43,275 bases of DNA from an uncultured Christensenella sp. (GTDB lineage Bacteria > Bacillota > Clostridia > Christensenellales > UBA3700). The position numbers and the translations under genes are program-made. Positions within the stretch are counted from its first letter, which is position 1. Each line of letters opens with the position of its first letter. Below are positions 31,830-39,321 of this stretch, one piece after another. Below the pieces are notes generated by a model. That model did no database searches. It saw only the letters and a list, made by a program, of their open reading frames with translations, and was not told where the DNA came from. The stretch covers positions 1-43,275 of the forward strand of contig CASERZ010000011.1 of NCBI GenBank assembly GCA_949290515.1, read 5' to 3'.

Positions 31830-31859
31830 ATTATACCATATGGCAAAAGCCAATTTCAA
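31830..31859 (-). promoter_or_regulatory. Glycerol operon promoter, TTGAAA-18-TATAAT
   Basis: Minus-strand TTGAAA (31854-31859) and TATAAT (31830-31835) with an 18-base spacer that itself holds the near-palindrome TTGGC-TTTT-GCCAT. The leader to the ATG is about 32 bases. Confidence 0.7.
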
Positions 31860-31960
31860 TAGCCTTTTACGATTAACGGCTTGTTTATATTAAAATATTA
31901 CGCATTTTTGTGCCAAATCCCTCGCTAGTGTCGATTATCTTCAATAAAATTCTCGATTTT

Positions 31961-31978
31961 TTGCCAAAACTTTGGCAA
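31961..31978. promoter_or_regulatory. Perfect palindrome, possible operator
   Basis: TTGCCAAA-AC-TTTGGCAA has 8-base perfect arms and lies about 100 bases upstream of the glycerol promoter. The promoter spacer contains a related GGC..GCC palindrome. It could be a regulator site for the glycerol operon. The rest of 31860-32024 has no gene. Confidence 0.4.
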
Positions 31979-32024
31979 GGAATTACCGCACATTGAATAT
32001 ATAAGGCTTTATGCGTAGACTAAG

Positions 32025-32055
32025 CATAAAAAAGAGACGGACTTCCGCCTCTTTT
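32025..32055 (-). terminator. Terminator downstream of the beta-galactosidase remnant
   Basis: Minus strand AAAAGAGGCGG pairs with CCGTCTCTTTT (one G-U) around AAGT, followed by TTTATGC after the last T's. It appears to be the original terminator of the degraded gene at 32138-32552. Confidence 0.7.
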
Positions 32056-32137
32056 CTATAATATTATTTTATCATATTATGCTATGACGATTACGTTATT
32101 CAAATTATGCTGCGCCGCACTCTTATGTTACGTCCTT

Positions 32138-32552
32138 TTATTCGACTGCCGTCTTTCTGACGTCAAACGTGAGCACTTGCGTGCCGAGCGTTTCGCTGGT
32201 AAGCGTTACGACCGCCTTGCCCTCTTTGGCTTTCGTTTTTATCCAGAAAGCCCTCTGACCGCCTATCATAGCCACGTTTTCAGGTCCTATTACGTCGTTT
32301 AGCGGCACGGGAGGCGTAGGCATATTTCTGAATTTTTTGCAAGTCTTCCTCTCCTTTGCCATATCGAAAGTTTTGATTGCTACTCCGTTTTTTCTGAATT
32401 TACAATCTCTTATGCCCGTACGCTCGGAAGTTCTTTGTTGGAATGCGGAATATCGACTTTTCAAAACCTTTTTCCTTAGCGTCCGACGCAAGCATAGACT
32501 CGTCGAATTCTTCGCTGTAAAGCCAATCGAAATTGAAATTGATTTTTCTCAT
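32138..32552 (-). pseudogene. Remnant of a GH2 beta-galactosidase
   Basis: The N-terminal piece starts at an ATG (32552) with AGGAG upstream and reads MRKINFNFDWLYSEEFDE and ends in a segment like the usual family IPHTN region. After a frameshift and a large internal deletion, the frame that ends at 32138 reads NDVIGPENVAMIGGQRAFWIKTK and VVTLTSETLG, the C-terminal domain of GH2 beta-galactosidases. The catalytic TIM barrel, some 700 residues, is gone. The ribosome site and terminator persist, so this is a recent-looking deletion. Family identity is recognised by pattern only. Confidence 0.75.
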
Positions 32553-32865
32553 AAAATTCTCCTGTTTTTTCGTCTTTACTACCATACCATACGGCTTGGC
32601 AATTTTCAAGATTTAATTATGCGTTTTTACTGTCAATCAAAAGTAATCAAGCCTAAAAAAACGTTTGAAATATGCTTCGTAAACTAACGAGATTCGGGCA
32701 CTTTCAGCTTGAAAAAAACACCTTCTTTCCACTCGTGTTTTTAACAGTTTTGAGCACAACATTCCGTGCCGTGTGAAAGTCTCGCGACGGATTGAGTTTT
32801 CCCGCATTTTCCCGAGAAAAACCGCGTGTTTATATAAAAAGTTAAGTGAGTTTTATATTTTATAT
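32553..32865. other. Intergenic region without a gene
   Basis: About 310 bases with no supported ORF. AAAAACAC and GTGTTTTT (about 32716-32741) form a loose stem followed by TAAC and might be a weak terminator. It should also contain the promoter of the degraded beta-galactosidase. Confidence 0.45.
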
Positions 32866-32894
32866 TTGACTTTGGATAATACTTATAATATAAT
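32866..32894 (+). promoter_or_regulatory. apgM operon promoter, TTGACT-17-TATAAT
   Basis: TTGACT (32866-32871), 17-base spacer, TATAAT (32889-32894). It leaves a leader of about 75 bases before the ATG at 32977. Confidence 0.85.
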
Positions 32895-32976
32895 GAGATT
32901 GTTTAATCGGACGTCGCTTGACGCACACGCTTGCCAAGACGCTCCGACCAGAAATGTTTAACGCGAAGGTGTATAT

Positions 32977-34188
32977 ATGAAATACGTTGTAATTCTCGGC
33001 GACGGAATGGCGGACTATCCCAACGAAGCTCTCGGAGGAAAAACCCCTCTCGAAGTTGCCGTAAAACCCAATATCGACAAACTGTGTCAATACGGCGAAA
33101 TCGGCCTCGTAAAGACCGTGCCCGATAATCTCAAGCCCGGCAGCGACGTTGCCAATCTCTCAATGATGGGGTATGCTCCCGACAAATATTATAGCGGACG
33201 CTCCCCTCTCGAAGCTCTGTCAATGGGTATCGACCTAAAGGATACCGACATCGCCATAAGATGCAATCTCGTAACGCTGTCCGACGAACAAAATTATGCC
33301 GACAAGCGTATGGTGGACTATTCCGCGGGAGAGATATCTACCGAAGAAGCTAAAGAACTCATAGCCTGCGTGCAGAAGAATTTCGGAAACGAAAAAATGG
33401 CGTTTTACGCCGGCGTAAGTTACCGCCACTGTCTTGTAGTTCACGATGCAAAATTAGGCACTGACTTTACTCCCCCTCACGATATATCCGACAAATATAT
33501 TACCGAATATCTTCCCAAGGGGTTGTACGGGGATATGATGAAAGAGCTTATGATAAAGTCTTATGACTTGCTCAAAGACCACCCCGTAAACAAAAAACGT
33601 ATAGCTCAAGGCGAAAACCCCGCCAACAGCATTTGGCTGTGGGGCGAAGGCACCAGACCCGCGCTTACGTCTTTTGAAGAAAAATACGGACTTAAAGGAA
33701 GCGTCATATCCGCGGTAGACCTCATCAAAGGTATCGGCAAAGGCGCGAAAATGAACGTGATAGAAGTACAAGGCGCGACGGGAACTTATCACACAAACTT
33801 CCTCGGAAAAGCAAAAGCCGCAATCGACGCGCTTAAAAACGGTTACGACTACGTGTATATTCATATGGAAGCTCCCGACGAATGCGGACACCAAGGCGAC
33901 CTCGAGCACAAGATTCTCTCAATCGAACTGATAGATTCCGTAGTGGTCAAGTATATCGTCGAACAGCTTCAGGCTATGGGTGAAGACTTCAAAATACTCG
34001 TCGCACCCGACCACCCTACCCCCTTGTGTCTGAAGACTCACACCCGCGACGCGATACCTTTCGTGCTTTATTCGAGCAAGGACGCAAAGCCAAGCGGCGT
34101 ACAAACTTATAACGAAAAAACCGCAAAAGAAAGCGGCAACTTCTATAAAGACGGAGAAACTTTGAACAAAAAATTCTTAAAGGAGTGA
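32977..34188 (+). CDS. apgM: Cofactor-independent phosphoglycerate mutase, archaeal type
   Basis: A 403-residue alkaline-phosphatase-superfamily enzyme interconverting 3- and 2-phosphoglycerate in glycolysis. It has the metal ligand DGMAD at residues 9-13, the phospho-acceptor Ser in GSDVANLSMMGYAP, RCNLVTL, EVQGATGTYHTNFLGKA, the second metal site HMEAPDECGHQGD and the late VAPDHPTP..THTRDAIPFVLY. Length and motifs fit ApgM; a homoserine-kinase role (ThrH-like) is known for related proteins but is less likely. GAAGGTG precedes the ATG. Its stop is four bases from the next gene. Confidence 0.93.
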   Translation: MKYVVILGDGMADYPNEALGGKTPLEVAVKPNIDKLCQYGEIGLVKTVPDNLKPGSDVANLSMMGYAPDKYYSGRSPLEALSMGIDLKDTDIAIRCNLVTLSDEQNYADKRMVDYSAGEISTEEAKELIACVQKNFGNEKMAFYAGVSYRHCLVVHDAKLGTDFTPPHDISDKYITEYLPKGLYGDMMKELMIKSYDLLKDHPVNKKRIAQGENPANSIWLWGEGTRPALTSFEEKYGLKGSVISAVDLIKGIGKGAKMNVIEVQGATGTYHTNFLGKAKAAIDALKNGYDYVYIHMEAPDECGHQGDLEHKILSIELIDSVVVKYIVEQLQAMGEDFKILVAPDHPTPLCLKTHTRDAIPFVLYSSKDAKPSGVQTYNEKTAKESGNFYKDGETLNKKFLKE

Positions 34189-34192
34189 AATT

Positions 34193-36211
34193 ATGGCAAA
34201 TTTTTATGACGACGACAAGTTGACCGAAAACGAGTCTCTCGAAGAAAAAGACGAGACCGTCGAAAGCAACGAATCTCTCAGCGAGTCTCAGGAAGAAAGT
34301 CTTATGACTTTTGACCAACCCGCTCAAGAAACAGCTGAAGACACCGACAACGACAACGCGTCTGAACAATCTTCTTCGGAAGAAAACAGAAAATCGGAAG
34401 ACTCCGATACCGAATACGCTCAGGATAGCGAAAAGCCCAAAAAAGAAAAGAAAGGTCTCAACATTTCCAAAAAGACAAAGATTATAGTTAGCGTAACAGT
34501 AGTCGCTACAGTACTCGTTTTGCTTTTGGGAGTTATGTTGCCTATTCTCCTCTACCACGCTCCCAGAATTTTTGTAAAGACGGCTGAAGACTTCGTGGCA
34601 GGAGACAAAGTCGGCGCAGTAGGCAAATACTTCTATTCGCTCGACAAGGATATCTCTTGCGATACTCTTACGCTTGAAAACGGCAATGTTTACAGCATAG
34701 ATATGAATAAGCACGACATAACCGTGACAAACGATTTCAATATCGTATGCACCGAAGAACGTACAGGCACTCTCTATATCGGCACGAGAAAAAACGATAC
34801 GACATACAATAATAAAAAAGCTACCCTCAAGGCTAAGACGATTATTATCAACGCGCCTAACCTCGACGTAGTCATCGCTGCCGACGTAGTTGCAGAAAGT
34901 ATTGACGTTACGGCAAAATCCTTTGCTATCGCCAACTCCAGAAACGGCGAATACTCCAAACTCGATATAAACATTACCGCTCAGGCAGTAAAGTTTAACG
35001 GCAATATCAGCGCGTCCGCAGGCAGTGCAATCAATATTACCGAATGCGCAAACATCGTAGTAAACGGCGTTAAAATCGAAAGCACTTTGAATATCAAAAC
35101 TTCGAGTTCCCTCACCGCTCTCAAAGGAAGCCAGATTTCCACGCTCAACCTTGACGACACTTCTACCGCAAGCATTGCGGGAAGCGTTTCGCTCGTCAAC
35201 GGCGGCAAGCAGGTTGTAATGGAAATCGGACACAACTGCAATACCTACGAAAACATCAACTCACTCGTAATCTTCCGCGACAGCAACAAAGGCAGCACCA
35301 TCAAGAACTGCCGCGCTGTAATCTGGGTAGAACAACTCGCTAAGCCTCTCGATATCAATATCGAAGAAGTCAACGGCAAAATTTATTGCGTAGTTTCCGC
35401 AGTACAATATGCAAGCAGCTACAATTACTACGTCAACGACGAACTCGTATCAGAAGCAAACAAGTCCACCAGACTCGACATTACCAGCTATGTAAAAGAA
35501 GCCGGCAAATACAACATCAAAGTTAAGCCCGTAGGAAATTACGTCAGCGGTATGGACCTCTCCGAAAACAACTCCGGTACTATGTACGTCGACGGTGAAG
35601 CTATATCCACAGATTACAACTGCGTATTCACCTTGCAAGCTCCTCAAAATCTCAAGGTAACGAAACAAGACGGACAATATATACTGTCTTTTGACTCCGT
35701 ATTGCACGCAGAAACCTATAAGATTATCATCGACGGAAAAGAGATTAAACGTTCCGATGCAAGCAAGACCACCGAAGATATCACCCAGTATCTCGCAGGT
35801 GTAGGCAACCACTCCATAAGAGTGCAAGCCCTCAACTCCAATTCCAATATCCACAACTCTGAAGAGAGTATGACCTCTTGCAGCGTTACGGCAAGTCTCG
35901 AAGCCGTTACCGGCATTACCGCAGAGCTTCAGGACGAAAACGGTGCAATCAACGTCAAGTGGCAAGGCGTAGCCAACGGTTTTGAATATGAAGTTAGCTT
36001 GCAGGTAAACGGTAAAAACACCGTTGTCGTAGGCAGAACTTCCGTACTCAACGAAGACGGTAGCGTAGCTTTCGTTATCAATCTCGACGACCTCGGCATA
36101 GAATACTCCTCTGCCGACACCTACAAGATTATCGTCAAGGCTGTAGGTCACGGTTACTACACCGATTCCGTAGTAGCTTACGTGAATTTGGGAAGCAACG
36201 CAAACGCGTAA
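34193..36211 (+). CDS. Single-span surface protein with Fn3-like repeats
   Basis: A 672-residue protein. Residues 1-90 are very acidic and Ser-rich (cytosolic by the positive-inside rule, because the KKTKK stretch precedes the helix). One membrane helix spans about 98-121. The exterior part begins with a strand-rich region of parallel beta character (about 130-370) and ends with three Fn3-like domains (about 385-480, 485-570 and 575-670), each with the SY/TY strand motif. Start ATG is preceded by AAGGAG overlapping the apgM stop. It ends at a strong terminator. The link to glycolysis is unexplained. I do not know its function; adhesion or signalling is possible. Confidence 0.75.
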   Translation: MANFYDDDKLTENESLEEKDETVESNESLSESQEESLMTFDQPAQETAEDTDNDNASEQSSSEENRKSEDSDTEYAQDSEKPKKEKKGLNISKKTKIIVSVTVVATVLVLLLGVMLPILLYHAPRIFVKTAEDFVAGDKVGAVGKYFYSLDKDISCDTLTLENGNVYSIDMNKHDITVTNDFNIVCTEERTGTLYIGTRKNDTTYNNKKATLKAKTIIINAPNLDVVIAADVVAESIDVTAKSFAIANSRNGEYSKLDINITAQAVKFNGNISASAGSAINITECANIVVNGVKIESTLNIKTSSSLTALKGSQISTLNLDDTSTASIAGSVSLVNGGKQVVMEIGHNCNTYENINSLVIFRDSNKGSTIKNCRAVIWVEQLAKPLDINIEEVNGKIYCVVSAVQYASSYNYYVNDELVSEANKSTRLDITSYVKEAGKYNIKVKPVGNYVSGMDLSENNSGTMYVDGEAISTDYNCVFTLQAPQNLKVTKQDGQYILSFDSVLHAETYKIIIDGKEIKRSDASKTTEDITQYLAGVGNHSIRVQALNSNSNIHNSEESMTSCSVTASLEAVTGITAELQDENGAINVKWQGVANGFEYEVSLQVNGKNTVVVGRTSVLNEDGSVAFVINLDDLGIEYSSADTYKIIVKAVGHGYYTDSVVAYVNLGSNANA

Positions 36212-36237
36212 CTGTACGCTTTTAATAACAATAAAAC

Positions 36238-36267
36238 AACGGGAAGCTATCACGCTTCCCGTTTTTC
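36238..36267 (+). terminator. apgM operon terminator
   Basis: AACGGGAAGC (36238-36247) and GCTTCCCGTT (36254-36263) form a perfect 10-bp stem followed by TTTTCC. Confidence 0.9.
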
Positions 36268-36297
36268 CTTTTAATTCGTATAGGCTTTAGAATAAAA

Positions 36298-37488
36298 TCA
36301 AATACCTTTTGTGCTCACAAAACCCGAAACAATATGTTTGCGCGCTCCTCGCGTATCGGTATCACGCGTTACGTGGAAAAATATCTCGTCATCTCCCGCG
36401 TAAAATACTTTTGTGCTTATCTCCTCGTATGCGGTACACTTGAACTGTTTTTTCTTGACAATCATTCTCGGAGATTTCATATTGTCTTTCATTCTGTACA
36501 AGAACACTCCCCTTAAAAGACTTACGCAAAAATAGTAATAATTGCCGTTTACTTCAATAAACTCGCCATATCCGTTGGGCGGATAATCGTATTGCCCCAC
36601 GCCCTCGATATTTATATTTATCAAATTATTGTCCGAATTATCTATAACAAAATTTTCCAAGTCGCTTTGCGCAAGGGCATCGGCTTTAAATAAATTGCTT
36701 TGATTTACCTCTACCTTTTTCATCTGCGAAAAGTACCTGAACATATCTGCGGCTGTACCTGTAGAATTATATATATAAGTCAACTGAGTATCGTAATCTG
36801 TCGACAGTATCTGTGCGTTAGGTTTGACAATACTGCAAACCTTGCAAATCTTAAGTTCGTTGTTTTCTATTACCGCCGTACACAGATAATCGAAGTCTTC
36901 GTCCGAAACAGTGATTATACCCTTATTACCACTGAATTGCGCTTTGTGCGCCTTTGTAAATACTATAGGGTCATCTGCTGCAATTTTATACTTGCCCTCT
37001 ATCGGGGTATCCTGAAGATTAGTATCTATCTTGTATGTTAAACCTCTTTGGTTTTTGTTTGAGCACATAATAAACAGCAGATTTTCTCCGTCAGACGTCA
37101 TACAGTTAAAATTAAAAGCGTATTCTTTCTCGTCCACAATCTCCAACGTATCGGCGTTTATCTTAGTAACTTTCGTATTAAACTTGTCGATATAAGGCGA
37201 CATCTTCTGCGATATAAAGATATACTCACCGATTACGTGAGGATTCAAATCGTATGCTTCGGGAGAAAAATCCGATATGTATTGTTTTTCCTTACTCCTT
37301 AGCGACGCAGATACCCCTACCGTACCCGCCTGTACAAAAAGATATCTTCCGTCCTCCAAAGCGTATATATCGTCATATTTATTTACGTCTTCCGATATTT
37401 TCGCACTCGTGTAAACACATCCGACAAGACTTCCGCTTATCAAAACAAGTAATAACGTGATTACCACAACGAATACGCGCTTTTTCAT
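36298..37488 (-). CDS. Lipoprotein, probable beta-propeller, unknown function
   Basis: A 396-residue predicted lipoprotein: hydrophobic signal peptide with lipobox LVGC near residue 24. The mature chain has repeated strands of the type ALEDGRYLFV, SDGENLLFIM, GNYYYFCVSL and GDDEIFFHV, suggesting a propeller, but no catalytic motif is recognised. AAGGAGGTAGCT precedes the ATG. A promoter lies 80 bases upstream. Convergent with the apgM operon. Confidence 0.72.
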   Translation of the reverse strand: MKKRVFVVVITLLLVLISGSLVGCVYTSAKISEDVNKYDDIYALEDGRYLFVQAGTVGVSASLRSKEKQYISDFSPEAYDLNPHVIGEYIFISQKMSPYIDKFNTKVTKINADTLEIVDEKEYAFNFNCMTSDGENLLFIMCSNKNQRGLTYKIDTNLQDTPIEGKYKIAADDPIVFTKAHKAQFSGNKGIITVSDEDFDYLCTAVIENNELKICKVCSIVKPNAQILSTDYDTQLTYIYNSTGTAADMFRYFSQMKKVEVNQSNLFKADALAQSDLENFVIDNSDNNLININIEGVGQYDYPPNGYGEFIEVNGNYYYFCVSLLRGVFLYRMKDNMKSPRMIVKKKQFKCTAYEEISTKVFYAGDDEIFFHVTRDTDTRGARKHIVSGFVSTKGI

Positions 37489-37568
37489 AGCTACCTCCTT
37501 TTTGAGGAATTTCGATACATACTACACCTAAAAACTCGATTTGTATCGGGCAGTTAAGCATTTGTTAT

Positions 37569-37597
37569 ATTCTATCACAATTTTTAATCGTATTCAA
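37569..37597 (-). promoter_or_regulatory. Promoter of the propeller-like lipoprotein, TTGAAT-17-TAGAAT
   Basis: Minus-strand TTGAAT (37592-37597), 17 bases, TAGAAT (37569-37574). Confidence 0.6.
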
Positions 37598-37744
37598 TAC
37601 CTTAAATTTTCTCTTCTTATGACTTCACAGGATAAAATTTTTAGCTTTTATAAACTTTTTACATAACTAAGCCGATTTTTAACTTATTTTTAATTTGAGA
37701 AGAATACCATTAAGGCAGAAAGATAAACAGCGTTTTATTTTTCA

Positions 37745-37831
37745 TAAGCATCTCCTAAGGCTTAGTTGCCGAGACTGTCGGCAACGGCAAACCCCGATTA
37801 GGACAGTACCCCTGCTGTCCTAATTTTTTTT
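37745..37831 (+). ncRNA. Candidate small structured RNA with terminator
   Basis: Three hairpins follow closely: TAAGC/GCTTA (37745-37764), a perfect TTGCCGA-GACTG-TCGGCAA (37766-37784), and a terminator ATTAGGACAG/CTGTCCTAAT (37797-37824) with T8. Between the last two is ACGGCAAACCCCG. No ORF with a ribosome site ends here, so the strong plus-strand terminator needs another transcript. The 5' end is undefined; 37600-37744 is AT-rich with no convincing promoter. It resembles no RNA family I recognise. Confidence 0.45.
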
Positions 37832-37832
37832 G

Positions 37833-38213
37833 TGCCGACAAAGAGTAGCACTCGCTGACTGTAAATGCGGCTTTTAAGTTCTTTTCATTTCGTCGTCATC
37901 GTAATACATACAGTATTACTTCTTCCTTCTCAACAAAAATCTTCTTAAAATACGCTGTTTACAGCCTAGCTCGTACTACTCTTTGTCGGCATTGTTTTTA
38001 TCTTCTTTTTTATGCGCGGCTTTTAAATTCTTTTCATTTCGTCATCATTGTAATACAGCAAGTATTACTTCTTCCTTCTCAACAAAAATCTTCTTAAAAC
38101 ACGCTGTTTACAGCCTAGCTCGTACTACTCTTTGTCGGCATTGTTTTTATCTTCTTTTTTATGCGCGGCTTTTAAGTTCTTTTTATTTCGTCAGCATCAT
38201 AATACATACTCCC
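37833..38213 (+). repeat. 149-bp tandem repeat, two full units plus a partial one
   Basis: Units start with GCGGCTTTTAA at 37867, 38016 and 38165, an exact 149-bp step twice; the third stops after about 49 bases. Within a unit, conserved blocks are the start, TATTACTTCTTCCTTCTCAA, and the end CTGTTTACAGCCTAGCTCG plus CTACTCTTTGTCGGCA. The reverse complement of the last block (TGCCGACAAAGAGTAG) stands just before the first unit at 37833-37848, so the array is bounded by inverted copies. No spacers as in CRISPR; no likely ORF. Confidence 0.85.
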
Positions 38214-38236
38214 CTCTATTATTTACAAAAATGAAA

Positions 38237-38564
38237 GCAGTGCAAGACGGCGGTAAGGAGTAGCCGTAATGTGCAAAGCAATTTGAGACGTGTAGATTGC
38301 GCCTATTATGAGGCGCGACGCGCAGGCAATACTTGCCGTATTGTCAAGCGACAAAACGATATGTAATGTCATACAAAAAGAGAAGCAGCGCAAGACGGCG
38401 GTAAGGAGTAGCCGTAAGGTGCGAAGCAATTTGAGACGTGTAGATTGCGCCTATTATGAGGCGCGACGCGCAGGCTATACTTGCCGTATTGTCAAGCGAC
38501 GCAACAAAATAAGAGACGCAAAATACGCCTCTCAAATCTAGTCCGCACCGCCGTATTGCGCTGC
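38237..38564. repeat. Duplicated 116-bp MITE-like element with inverted ends
   Basis: Copies at 38237-38352 and 38385-38500 agree at about 112 of 116 bases and are 148 bp apart. Each contains the hairpins GCGCC-TATTATGA-GGCGC and AATAC-TTGCC-GTATT. The second copy starts with GCAGCGCAAGACGGCGGT, and an inverted partner with one mismatch is at 38547-38564, giving 18-bp terminal inverted repeats around a 180-bp element. No transposase is inside. Confidence 0.75.
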
Positions 38565-38588
38565 AATATAAAAAATTCATTAAAAGCA

Positions 38589-38617
38589 TTGAAATATCGC
38601 TTTATTTTATATATAAT
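38589..38617 (+). promoter_or_regulatory. Two-component system promoter, TTGAAA-17-TATAAT
   Basis: TTGAAA (38589-38594), 17-base spacer, TATAAT (38612-38617), followed within 6 bases by the AGGAGG ribosome site of the regulator gene. Confidence 0.75.
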
Positions 38618-38634
38618 ATTTTCAGGAGGCGATT

Positions 38635-39312
38635 ATGAGAATCTTATTGGTTGAAGACTCTGTAAGTTTGTGTGACGCTCTTACCACGGTGTTACAAAAG
38701 GAAAAATACGAAGTTCAGGTTGCGGGTAACGGACAACAAGGTCTTGACCTTGCGCTTGCAAATATCTTCGATTTGATTATACTTGACGTTATGATGCCTA
38801 AGAAAAACGGCTTCGAGGTACTTACCGAACTGAGAAAACAGCATATCACCACGCCCGTAATAATGCTGACGGCTCTTTCGCAGGAATATAACAAAGTCAA
38901 GGGGCTCGATTTGGGTGCAGACGACTATCTGCCCAAGCCCTTCTCCACCGCAGAATTGCTTGCGCGTATACGCGCGCTTTTAAGACGCAAATCGGACGCT
39001 ACTCCTGACAATATAATGACATACGGAAACGTATCTCTCAATCTGTCCACCTATCAGCTGTCCACCGACGAAAAGAGCGTAAAACTCTCGCAAAAAGAGT
39101 ACGACATAGTACGTTATTTTTTCGAGCGTCCCAGACACGTTGCGGAAAAAGAGCCTCTTATCAACAAGGTATGGGGACTTGACAACGAATTCGAATCGAA
39201 CAGTCTTGAAGTTTTTATTTCTTTCTTAAGAAAGAAACTCACCTTTATCAACGCCGACTTCAATATCAGCTCTGTCAGAGGCGTAGGCTATCAGCTATCT
39301 CCCAAAAATTGA
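38635..39312 (+). CDS. OmpR-family response regulator
   Basis: A 225-residue regulator. The receiver domain (1-120) has the acidic pair E7/D8, phospho-acceptor D51 in LILDVMMPKKNG, T79 and K101 (LPKPF). The winged-helix DNA-binding domain (about 130-223) ends with LEVFISFLRKKL and SSVRGVGYQL. AGGAGG precedes the ATG. The histidine kinase gene starts nine bases after its stop. The regulated genes are unknown. Confidence 0.95.
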   Translation: MRILLVEDSVSLCDALTTVLQKEKYEVQVAGNGQQGLDLALANIFDLIILDVMMPKKNGFEVLTELRKQHITTPVIMLTALSQEYNKVKGLDLGADDYLPKPFSTAELLARIRALLRRKSDATPDNIMTYGNVSLNLSTYQLSTDEKSVKLSQKEYDIVRYFFERPRHVAEKEPLINKVWGLDNEFESNSLEVFISFLRKKLTFINADFNISSVRGVGYQLSPKN

Positions 39313-39321
39313 TTATCCGAT

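Noticed and set aside
34016..35233. Minus-strand ORF of 405 codons
   Set aside because: Antisense to apgM and the Fn3 protein, very rich in Cys/Phe/Val, no ribosome site; shadow frame.
37867..38213. CRISPR array
   Set aside because: The 149-bp period has no short repeat/unique spacer pattern; units are similar over most of their length.
37983..38234. 83-residue ORF in the 149-bp repeat
   Set aside because: Low-complexity Phe/Ser/Leu composition, no ribosome site and it merely reads through repeat units.
38223..38589. Two overlapping minus-strand ORFs (68 and 81 codons) over the MITE-like repeat
   Set aside because: They share sequence only because the repeat is duplicated; no ribosome site, and they run through the inverted ends.
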